DNA of 28,317 nt, taken from positions 1 through 28,317 of the forward strand of contig DDEJ01000057.1 in assembly GCA_002336405.1 (NCBI GenBank), in the 5' to 3' direction. A program made the position numbers and the translations under genes. Position 1 is the stretch's first letter, and every line of letters begins with the position of its first letter. The stretch comes from Rhodobacteraceae bacterium UBA1957 (lineage in GTDB: Bacteria > Pseudomonadota > Alphaproteobacteria > Rhodobacterales > Rhodobacteraceae). Below, in pieces: positions 1 through 7,094 of the stretch. The notes beneath the pieces are model-generated. The model did no database searches. It was not told the origin of the DNA and saw nothing but the letters and a program-made list of their open reading frames with translations.

Positions 1-515
1 TCCTGCAATTTGAAGATACACTTGCCAGACACCAGCTATGCGAAACGCACCAAAGCCACTAAGAGATGTTCGCCAAAGTCGATGCAGCCCTCAGAGATGT
101 CATGTATCTTATGGGAGAATATATTGTTTTCGCGACCGTTGACATTTCATCTATCGAAGTTGGCGCTGGTGTTAGAGACATTATGATGCAATCGGGCGGT
201 TGGGGTAGACTTTTGATGATGCCTGAGTTCGACGTTGATGCGGCCATTCAGGCCACCAGAACAGTGGGCAATTATCCAACGCCGGTTTCTGAACCATAGA
301 CTGGATAAGTATCGCATAGTTTCACCGTGTAAAGCTGTCGGCGAATCGCAATATTCACACCCCGCGCGGGGTGACAGACCAACTGCTGGCTCATGGCGAT
401 CTTCTAACCGCGAACCAGCCCCCATGCAATTTGGATGCGGGCATAAATCACATTCGGCAAACACTGTATAAAATACCACCAAAATAAGCAGTTACAGCCA
501 TCACAGGCCAGACAG
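1..515. other. Left-edge stretch without a convincing gene
   Basis: About 515 bases lie between the window edge and the stop of the dctD-like gene. The best open frame is 66-299 (+), 77 codons, with no clear Shine-Dalgarno, no recognisable domain and a downstream part broken by stops. The reverse strand has an open frame at 147-482 that is Cys- and His-rich but also unlike any family I know. A degraded gene or mobile-element remnant is possible, but nothing proves it. The one clear structure is a perfect 16-bp palindrome at 358-373. Confidence 0.4.
358..373. repeat. Perfect 16-bp GC-rich palindrome
   Basis: CACCCCGCGCGGGGTG reads identically on both strands with no spacer. It sits in the gene-poor left end, about 145 bases beyond the stop of the dctD-like gene. 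It could be a dimeric protein-binding site or a short cruciform or hairpin. It has no following T-run, so it is not a standard intrinsic terminator. Confidence 0.5.
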
Positions 516-1748
516 CTAATTGCGAAATTCTTCAGCTTTCAAACCATAACGAGCCAATCGGTCATAGAAAGTTTTGCGAGGCACTTTTAACTGTTCGGCC
601 GTCAAAGCGACGCGCCCCTTGGTTTTGCGCAGCGCCGCAACCAACAGCGACCGCTCGATCTGGGCCATCTGTTCGGTCAATCCAAAATCACCGCCGACAT
701 CCTGCGGATTGGCCAACCCCAAAGCAAAACGCATGGCCGCACTCATCAAGGCGCGGGCATTGCCCGGCCAATCGCGCACCATCAATTCCGCCATAAAATC
801 AGCCGACATTTCTGGCTCAGCAACGCCTGCCTGCTCACACGCCTGCGTCACATAACGTTGAAACAACACCGGAATATCCTCTGTTCGCTCCGACAGGCTT
901 GGAATGCGCACTTGCACCACCTCAAGCCGGTAGAATAGATCATTATTAAGCGCCAGCGACTGCGTTTTTGCCAAGGGGTCACGGGTTACCCAGCCAGCAA
1001 TCAGACGGGTCTTGGACCCGACCTCCAGCAAATCAAGCAACGCCAGTTGGGCATCTTGGGATAAGGCCGTGATCTCATCGAGAAACAAACTGCCACCATG
1101 ACAGGCCTGCCATTCGCGTTGCAGGGCGTCGCGTTCAAGACCGGACGCCGATCGTTTTTGGAACGCCCCCTTGGCGCGCGCAGAGCACAGATGCAACACC
1201 TCTGCAATCTTGGCAATACCGGTTCCCGGCGCGCCTTTGACAAGCACAGCGGTGTCCAATCGGGCCGCAGCGCGGACCTCATAACGCAGCGTCTCCGCCA
1301 ATGCCGAATGGCCAAAAATTAGCCGCGCAGCAGGATCACCAACCGTAGCCAGAGCCTTGAGCCGGCGGTTTTCCAGCACGGTTGCCCGCGCCCGCAGGGC
1401 CCGTTCTAACACCCGCATCAGATCTTTTGGATCACAGGGTTTTTCAAGAAAGCTGAACGCCCCCTGCGCCATCGCGGAGACCGCCATCGGGATATCGCCC
1501 TCACCCGTCAGCAGCACCACCGGCAGATCATGGTCAACCTCGCGGCTATAATTCAAAACATGAAAGCCGTCGCGACCTGACATCCTGATATCAGACAGAA
1601 TAATGCCATCAAAATCAGGCAATATGTAGTCTTTTGCAGCGACAAAAGAACCTGCACTGATCACACTGCAGTCGGCCAATTCCAAGGTTTGCACCAAGGC
1701 GTCACGGACAGCACGATCATCATCAATCACTAAAACCTGTCGTATCAC
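516..1748 (-). CDS. dctD: DctD-like response regulator, NtrC family, with degenerate AAA+ domain
   Basis: The 410-residue protein has a receiver domain (1-120; acidic pair D9/D10, phospho-acceptor D53, T81, K103), an NtrC-type AAA+ domain (about 145-345) and a Fis-type helix-turn-helix (about 375-405). Its partner kinase gene lies immediately upstream and overlaps by 4 bases (ATGA). The family normally activates sigma-54 promoters of C4-dicarboxylate transport. Two hallmarks are missing. Walker A reads GAPGTGIA at 172-179, so the nucleotide-binding lysine is Ile178. The segment from Walker A to Walker B (LFLDE, 221-225) is about 20 residues shorter than usual and lacks the GAFTGA sigma-54 contact loop. 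Walker B and the RxxR-type sensor region (SERTEDIPVL, 286-295) remain. It probably binds DNA in a phosphorylation-dependent way without remodelling sigma-54 (inference). No dicarboxylate transporter is in the window, so the dct name rests on domain layout alone. Confidence 0.85.
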   Translation of the reverse strand: MIRQVLVIDDDRAVRDALVQTLELADCSVISAGSFVAAKDYILPDFDGIILSDIRMSGRDGFHVLNYSREVDHDLPVVLLTGEGDIPMAVSAMAQGAFSFLEKPCDPKDLMRVLERALRARATVLENRRLKALATVGDPAARLIFGHSALAETLRYEVRAAARLDTAVLVKGAPGTGIAKIAEVLHLCSARAKGAFQKRSASGLERDALQREWQACHGGSLFLDEITALSQDAQLALLDLLEVGSKTRLIAGWVTRDPLAKTQSLALNNDLFYRLEVVQVRIPSLSERTEDIPVLFQRYVTQACEQAGVAEPEMSADFMAELMVRDWPGNARALMSAAMRFALGLANPQDVGGDFGLTEQMAQIERSLLVAALRKTKGRVALTAEQLKVPRKTFYDRLARYGLKAEEFRN

Positions 1749-3493
1749 TCAATGCACTCCGTCGTGGCATGGACCAGTTCAATTATAAATTCAGCGCCAT
1801 GATCCGAACGGTTGCGGCCGGCAATCTTACCGCCAAAACTTTGCAAAAGACCATAAGAAATTGACAGGCCCAGACCCATCCCTTCGTCACTGCCAACCTC
1901 TTTGGTGGAATAAAACGGTTCAAACAATTTTTCTGGCTGTGCGATCCCAGGGCCGGTATCGGCAACCGTGATCAAGACATGATCAGGAGCATTCACCAAG
2001 GTCACCTCAAGCGCCCCCTGTTTCTGTCCCGCCATCGCATCGATCGCATTGCCAAAAAGATTGGCCATAACCTGCCCCAGACGCACATCGCCACCCTGCA
2101 CCCAAACAGGGGCTTGCGGCGACTGCCAGTGCACGGCAATCCCTGCACGTTTAAAGCGCGCAGTCGATAACTCGAGCGCGCCGTCGATGACAGCGACAAT
2201 ATCCACACGGCTCACCGGTTCGCTTTCATTGCGCACAAAGGCCCGCAGGTTTTTGATGATCCGACCCATCCGATGTGCGAGCTCGGCAATCCGCGTCAAA
2301 TTATCAGCCGCTCTGGCCGGCCTGCCGCGTTCAAGAAACTCTGCGCCATTAGTAGCAAACTGTTGGATCGCCATGAGGGGCTGGTTCAGTTCATGGCTAA
2401 TTCCGGCGCTCAACTTACCCAATGCAGTCAGCTTTTCTGCCTGAACCAAATCCGTCTGCGCTTGTTGCAACGCCGCCTCGGCGTCTTGACGTTCTGATAT
2501 TTCCCGCCGCAATTGCCGGTTTATGTCTGATAGCGCTTGCGTGCGCTCACTTACACGCCGCTCCAAGGTGATGTTGGCCGTCGACAAACTACGCCGCCGC
2601 TCGGTGGTAAAAAACAATAGTGCAACGATGATAAACACCGCAGCCGTCATCATCATCGCCTGCAATCCTGCCAGCCTCAGGGCGGGTGCCACGTCAATCA
2701 ACGCCTCTGCAGTCATACCTATCGCTGGCAATGATTGCGTCAGATGTAATGCCTGACGTGGCAAATAAGGGCCCCAATCCAATTTCCACACCTCATGCAT
2801 ACCCACAGATGCAATCGACACTGGCCATGAACCCACCGCATCTGATATGGTCAAGGTCTGGTCTAGTGGCAGCAGTTCAGATCGGTTGCTTATGAACACT
2901 GCGCCCTTATCGTCACTGAAAAAAACCGCAGGACCCCTGCCGCGCCAATCGGTTTCAAGCCTTTCGATATCCACAACCACGACAAGCGCTCCCTGCACTT
3001 TCCGGGTGTTCCCAAACGATGGTGCAGCAAAATAGAACACCCGTTTTTTGAACACCTCATCGCTGCCGTGCTGCTTGCCCAGCGCCCCGTTCATGGCCCG
3101 ACGAAAATAGCCATGTCGGGTCAAATCATCCGGATATTTACCATGTGCCGAAGCTAAAATCCGGCCCTGAGCGTCAGCAAAAAATAGCGTTAGCGCCGCA
3201 GTTTTATCAGCGGCCTCCAGCAAAAGCGCATCGGCGGTGGCATGGTTTTTTTGACCGGTTTGCGCCAAGACATTCAATGCGGGGTGATCACTGAGTAGAA
3301 CAACCATTTCTTGATAGCGTTGCAATTGGCTTTGCAACCGATCCGCCGCAAGGGTCACATCCGCCTCACCGTTACGGGCCAGACGGTCCAGAGCCTGACT
3401 ATATGAAGCCACATAGACCACATAGGAAAAAACCGCCAAAGACAGAAAGAACATGGCCATGATCAGCCCGCGATATGCAAATTTTGGTTTCAT
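1745..3493 (-). CDS. dctB: DctB-like membrane sensor histidine kinase
   Basis: A 582-residue kinase from the ATG chosen here. It has an N-terminal membrane segment (about 10-30), a periplasmic sensor region of roughly 240 residues like the double-PAS/Cache fold of DctB, a second membrane segment (about 278-297), a coiled-coil linker rich in Glu, Gln and Arg, then HisKA and HATPase domains. The H-box is AGISHELNQPL with phospho-accepting His at about residue 367. The N-box is NLFGNAID, the G1 box DTGPGI and the G2 box GMGLGLS. All catalytic boxes are intact, unlike those of the partner regulator. The frame stays open to a TTG at 3538 (15 residues longer), but neither start has a good Shine-Dalgarno. 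The ATG places the first membrane helix close to the N-terminus, as usual. The ligand is unknown; C4-dicarboxylates are the family expectation. Confidence 0.85.
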   Translation of the reverse strand: MKPKFAYRGLIMAMFFLSLAVFSYVVYVASYSQALDRLARNGEADVTLAADRLQSQLQRYQEMVVLLSDHPALNVLAQTGQKNHATADALLLEAADKTAALTLFFADAQGRILASAHGKYPDDLTRHGYFRRAMNGALGKQHGSDEVFKKRVFYFAAPSFGNTRKVQGALVVVVDIERLETDWRGRGPAVFFSDDKGAVFISNRSELLPLDQTLTISDAVGSWPVSIASVGMHEVWKLDWGPYLPRQALHLTQSLPAIGMTAEALIDVAPALRLAGLQAMMMTAAVFIIVALLFFTTERRRSLSTANITLERRVSERTQALSDINRQLRREISERQDAEAALQQAQTDLVQAEKLTALGKLSAGISHELNQPLMAIQQFATNGAEFLERGRPARAADNLTRIAELAHRMGRIIKNLRAFVRNESEPVSRVDIVAVIDGALELSTARFKRAGIAVHWQSPQAPVWVQGGDVRLGQVMANLFGNAIDAMAGQKQGALEVTLVNAPDHVLITVADTGPGIAQPEKLFEPFYSTKEVGSDEGMGLGLSISYGLLQSFGGKIAGRNRSDHGAEFIIELVHATTECIE

Positions 3494-3556
3494 GGCTTGC
3501 AATCTAATCGCGGAGCGGATCAATTGACCAGACCTCAATTTCTTTAAGACGGTTAC

Positions 3557-4756
3557 ATGGCATCGCTTTCACAATCTCCGACAGACCCAGCATTTGTACA
3601 AAACCCTTATGGGTTTTATCGCCAAGCCCAACGACACGGCGATATCTCGTTTTGGGAAGATTATGGGATGCCCGCAGCCTTTTCACATCGGGCCGTTTCA
3701 GCGCTGTTGAAAGATCGCAGGTTCGGGCGTGAAATACCGGTCGAAATGCTGACCCAGCCCCCTGCGCTTTTGGCGCCGTTCTATGCGGTCGAGGCCCACT
3801 CAATGTTGGAACTGGAACCGCCCCGCCATACCCGCCTGCGCGGTTTAGTCTTGCGGGCGTTCACCTCGCGGCGGATCAAGCAACTGGCGCCTGAGATCAC
3901 ACAATTATGTCACGACTTTCTGACAGCCACGCCAATCACACCCGGCAAACTGGCCGAACCGTTTGATCTGATCGCCCAGTTTGCCAATAAGTTACCAGTG
4001 ATTGTTATCGCGCGCCTGCTTGGTGTGCCCGATAGTATGGCAGATCAATTGCTCGCGTGGTCAAACGCGATGGTGGCGATGTATCAAGCCCGCCGGGATG
4101 TTGAAATTGAAGCCCGCGCGGTTTGCGCAGCACAAGACTTTGTAGCCTTCATGCGCGACTATATCAAAGCCAGACGGTCGCAACCGCAAGATGACCTGAT
4201 TACCCATCTGATTGCCGCAGAAGAAGATGGCGAGAAGCTGTCGATCGACGAGTTGATTACCACGTGCATACTATTGTTAAATGCCGGGCATGAGGCCACG
4301 GTGCACAGCCTTGGCAACGGTGTCAAAGTGCTTCTGGAAAGTGAAACGCCGCGCACAGCTCTGACCCCAGACACCATAGCCGACACAGTCGAAGAAATTC
4401 TGCGGTTTGATCCGCCGCTGCAGTTGTTTACCCGTTATGCCTATGAGGATGTGACCGTATTTGACTATGAGTTCAAACGCGGTGATCAGGTCGCACTGAT
4501 GCTGGCTTCGGCCAATCGTGACCCCGCAGTCTGGGCCGATCCCGACGTGTTCAACCCACGCCGCGACCGAAAGGTGAATACTGCCTTTGGGGGCGGCATC
4601 CACTTTTGCGTTGGCGCAGCGCTGGCGCGGCTTGAGCTGCGACTGGCACTGCCAATTTTGTTTGAGCACTGCCCCGCCCTGCGCTTGGCCGAGCCACCAC
4701 GCTATGCAAACCTGTATCATTTTCATGGGCTTGAACGCCTAATGATTGCTAAATGA
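3557..4756 (+). CDS. Cytochrome P450 (bacterial soluble class)
   Basis: A 399-residue haem-thiolate monooxygenase without a membrane anchor. Landmarks in order: C-helix HTRLRGLV (91-98), I-helix oxygen-activation motif AGHEAT (243-248, with H in place of the more usual G and the acid E246 then A-T), ExxR E280-R283, and the haem loop FGGGIHFCVG with ligand Cys351. Length and motifs are complete, so it should be active given a ferredoxin and reductase. No dedicated ferredoxin gene is adjacent; the FNR at 9963 could serve (inference). It is transcribed away from the dctB-like gene and converges on the Lrp gene with a 27-base gap. The upstream gap is only 18-63 bases depending on the dctB start, so promoters would overlap the kinase gene. 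The substrate cannot be told from sequence. Confidence 0.92.
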   Translation: MASLSQSPTDPAFVQNPYGFYRQAQRHGDISFWEDYGMPAAFSHRAVSALLKDRRFGREIPVEMLTQPPALLAPFYAVEAHSMLELEPPRHTRLRGLVLRAFTSRRIKQLAPEITQLCHDFLTATPITPGKLAEPFDLIAQFANKLPVIVIARLLGVPDSMADQLLAWSNAMVAMYQARRDVEIEARAVCAAQDFVAFMRDYIKARRSQPQDDLITHLIAAEEDGEKLSIDELITTCILLLNAGHEATVHSLGNGVKVLLESETPRTALTPDTIADTVEEILRFDPPLQLFTRYAYEDVTVFDYEFKRGDQVALMLASANRDPAVWADPDVFNPRRDRKVNTAFGGGIHFCVGAALARLELRLALPILFEHCPALRLAEPPRYANLYHFHGLERLMIAK

Positions 4757-4783
4757 GCGCACGCAAGATCCGCGTATCCCCGC

Positions 4784-5245
4784 TTACAAAGGCAGGTTGG
4801 TGGTCGATTTAATCTGTTCCATAGACAACAAGGCCGTCACATTATGCACCCGCACCTCTGAGATCAGCGCTTGATAGAACGCGTCATAGGCCCGGGCGTT
4901 TTTCACCAGAACTTTAAGAATATAGTCGACATCCCCCGCCAGCCTGTGCGCCTCTTGCACCTCTGCGCGGGATTGCAACGCCTGCAAAAACGCCTCTTGC
5001 CACCCCGCCTCATGCTCACTGGTCCGAATGAGCACAAAAAAGCAGGCCTCAAAGCCCAATGCCTCGGCATTCAGCACAACCGTCTGCTGACCAATAATGC
5101 CAGCATCCCGTAATTTACGAATCCGATTCCAAACCGGCGTCTTGGAAGACCCCACTTTTCGCGCAATCTCATCCAATGACTGGCTGGCATCACGCTGCAG
5201 CTCTGCAAGAATTTTCCGGTCTATTTCATCTGGCAGAACTGACAT
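4784..5245 (-). CDS. Lrp/AsnC-family transcriptional regulator
   Basis: A 153-residue protein with the Lrp pattern: an N-terminal winged helix-turn-helix (DEIDRKILAELQRDA start, recognition helix around SSKTPVWNRIRKL, then GII) and a C-terminal RAM effector-binding domain (about 63-140, containing AGDVDYILKVLV). I place the start at the ATG at 5245, not the ATG at 5251. The Shine-Dalgarno AAAGGA lies 6 bases upstream of the former and directly abuts the latter. The gene is divergent from cysG across a 143-base AT-rich gap holding a perfect inverted repeat, so regulation of the sulfate-reduction operon plus autoregulation is likely (inference). The effector is unknown; a sulfur amino acid would fit the context. 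Confidence 0.92.
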   Translation of the reverse strand: MSVLPDEIDRKILAELQRDASQSLDEIARKVGSSKTPVWNRIRKLRDAGIIGQQTVVLNAEALGFEACFFVLIRTSEHEAGWQEAFLQALQSRAEVQEAHRLAGDVDYILKVLVKNARAYDAFYQALISEVRVHNVTALLSMEQIKSTTNLPL

Positions 5246-5388
5246 CTTCATTCCTTTAACACCTTTAGAACACCTCTATCGAAAATCTCTCGATAAGGAA
5301 CATACGTTCTTATTTAATTTCTCATATAGCAAATTATCAGGAAATTATTCTATATTTCAAGTGCAAATACAGGTCATAGGAAGTCGCG
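5246..5388. promoter_or_regulatory. Divergent lrp/cysG control region with inverted repeat
   Basis: This AT-rich 143-base gap separates the Lrp gene from the cysG operon. At 5277-5295 it carries the perfect inverted repeat TATCGA-7-TCGATA, and at 5298-5309 the smaller GAAC-ATAC-GTTC. Both are near the Lrp gene start and fit dimer binding by an autoregulating Lrp protein. A long AT-rich tract follows to the cysG Shine-Dalgarno (AGGAAG at about 5378). I cannot assign -35 and -10 boxes confidently. Confidence 0.5.
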
Positions 5389-6786
5389 ATGCAACATTTC
5401 CCAATTTTCATTGCTGTACAAAACCGTCAGATTGTCCTTTCGGGCGGCGGTGAGGCGGCGGTTGCCAAACTACGTCTGTTGATGAAAACCGAGGCAAAGA
5501 TCGTGACCTTTGCTGTCAAAGCCTGCGACGAGATCAAAACATGGGCAGCGCAGGAGCGCTTGCAACTGGTGCCGCGCGCCCTGAGGTCTGGCGATGTCAG
5601 CGGGGCGGTATTGTTTTACGCAGCCAACGAGAATGCGGCAGAAGACGCCCGCACCGCTAAGATCGCCAAGGCTGAGGGCGCTTTGATTAATATCGTCGAC
5701 AATCTCGCCGAGAGCCAATTCATCACCCCCGCCATCGTTGATCGCGATCCCGTCACTGTCGCCATCGGCACCGAGGGCGCTGCGCCAGTTCTGGCGCGAG
5801 CGATCAAAGCCGATATCGAAGCACAGCTGCCGACAAACCTTGGTATTCTAGCCCGAATTGGCAAAGCTTTTCGCGATCGAGCCCGCGCCTTGCCCTATGG
5901 GCGCGGGCGCCGGGATTTCTGGTCTGAATTTTACTTTCGCGCGGGCCCAAGAGCCTTTGCAAAATCCGGTCCAGAGGCCGTAAAAACAGCCCTATCTGAT
6001 TTGTTGGATATGCACATGTCAAAGACCCCTCGCCAAGGCCATGTCGCCTTTATCGGCGCTGGCCCCGGAGATCCTGATCTGTTGACACTGCGCGCACGCC
6101 GGCTTTTGGACCATGCAGATGTGGTCTTGCACGATCGTTTGGTCACACCAGAAATTCTTGAGCTGGCCCGCCGCGAAGCCCATATCATCGATGTTGGAAA
6201 AACCGGCTTTGGCCCCGCGACATCGCAGGGCCACATCAATGCAATGCTCTGTGTTCATGCCCTCAAAGGCGCACAGGTGGTGCGCCTAAAGGGCGGTGAT
6301 CCAACCCTGTTTGGTCGGCTCGACGAAGAACTTGACGCCTGCGAAGCGCAGGGGATTACGTGGTCCATCGTCCCAGGCATCACTGCCGCCTCTGCCGCAG
6401 TTGCCAGTATCGGGCAAAGCCTAACAAAACGGCGCCGCAATGCAGCCGTGCGGTTCTTGTCCGGCCAAGACATCAACGGCTTTGCCGACCACGATTGGGC
6501 ACTTTTGGCGAAACCTGGTGAAATTGCTGCTCTGTATATGAGCACGGCTTCCGCGCGGTTCATTCAAGGACGTCTTTTGATGCATGGCGCCGCCGCCGAA
6601 ACACCGATCACACTGGTGGAAAATGCCTCTCGCCCGAATGAACGCGTGGTCACGACAACGCTCGCTGATCTGGCGCAATGTCACCAGACCCACGCCTTTA
6701 AAGGTCCGGTCATCAGCCTATACGGGCTTGCGCCCCGCGCCGCAGTGCCGGCACTGCAACACATCTTGCAAAAGGATCTAGCCTAA
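5389..6786 (+). CDS. cysG: Siroheme synthase CysG (fused dehydrogenase/ferrochelatase and uroporphyrinogen methyltransferase)
   Basis: A 465-residue bifunctional enzyme converting uroporphyrinogen III to siroheme, the cofactor of the sulfite reductase two genes downstream. The N-terminal Rossmann domain (1-150) has SGGGEAA (18-24) and Asp104 in NIVDN, the position of the catalytic Asp in Salmonella CysG. The C-terminal methyltransferase domain (about 216-455) has IGAGPGDPDLLTLRA (222-236), KGGDPTLFGR (301-310) and VPGITAASA (328-336). The start is supported by AGGAAG six bases upstream of the ATG. The stop overlaps the next ATG (TAATG), so translation is coupled to the DUF2849 gene. Length and order match standard CysG. 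This is the first gene of the operon and faces the Lrp regulator. Confidence 0.96.
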   Translation: MQHFPIFIAVQNRQIVLSGGGEAAVAKLRLLMKTEAKIVTFAVKACDEIKTWAAQERLQLVPRALRSGDVSGAVLFYAANENAAEDARTAKIAKAEGALINIVDNLAESQFITPAIVDRDPVTVAIGTEGAAPVLARAIKADIEAQLPTNLGILARIGKAFRDRARALPYGRGRRDFWSEFYFRAGPRAFAKSGPEAVKTALSDLLDMHMSKTPRQGHVAFIGAGPGDPDLLTLRARRLLDHADVVLHDRLVTPEILELARREAHIIDVGKTGFGPATSQGHINAMLCVHALKGAQVVRLKGGDPTLFGRLDEELDACEAQGITWSIVPGITAASAAVASIGQSLTKRRRNAAVRFLSGQDINGFADHDWALLAKPGEIAALYMSTASARFIQGRLLMHGAAAETPITLVENASRPNERVVTTTLADLAQCHQTHAFKGPVISLYGLAPRAAVPALQHILQKDLA

Positions 6787-7094
6787 TGGCCCGACCATTC
6801 ATCGACAAAGTTGTCACCGCCAATGATCTGCGTGAGGGCGACGTGGTCTACCTGACAGAAACTAACAATTGGACCCGTCATCTTTCCGAGGCTGAAGTTC
6901 TGCAAGATGAGGCCACCGCAAAAGCGCGGCTGGCGGCTGGAAGCGGTGATGTATTAAAAATCATCGGCGTTTATCTAGCCGATGTCACCGCCGCAGAGAC
7001 TGGGCCAGAGCCACGGCATTTCCGCGAGGAATTTCGCCGCACAGGTCCCTCTAATTACTTTCATGGCAAGCAGCAGAGGGCAGAAAATGTATAA
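6786..7094 (+). CDS. DUF2849 family protein, sulfite reductase neighbour
   Basis: A 102-residue soluble protein matching the DUF2849 family, which in alphaproteobacteria usually sits beside sulfite reductase. Visible traits: N-terminal DKVVTANDLREGDVVYL, a conserved-looking Trp (NNWTRHL), an Ala-rich helix (about 43-52), then IIGVYLADV, and a basic FREEFRRTGPSNYF tail. It has no cysteine, so it cannot hold a Cys-ligated Fe-S cluster and is not a ferredoxin. Its start overlaps the cysG stop by one base and its end overlaps the reductase start by eight bases, which argues for coupled synthesis. A role as assembly factor, partner subunit or electron-donor docking protein for the reductase is possible, but no function is known to me. 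Confidence 0.85.
   Translation: MARPFIDKVVTANDLREGDVVYLTETNNWTRHLSEAEVLQDEATAKARLAAGSGDVLKIIGVYLADVTAAETGPEPRHFREEFRRTGPSNYFHGKQQRAENV

Noticed and set aside
147..482. 111-codon reverse-strand frame at the left end
   Set aside because: Composition is unlike a protein family I know and no ribosome site is evident.
6982..7086. Longer N-terminus for the sulfite reductase starting at 6982
   Set aside because: It would overlap most of the last third of DUF2849 and lacks a Shine-Dalgarno; the ATG at 7087 has GAGGG at good spacing and fits the family N-terminus.
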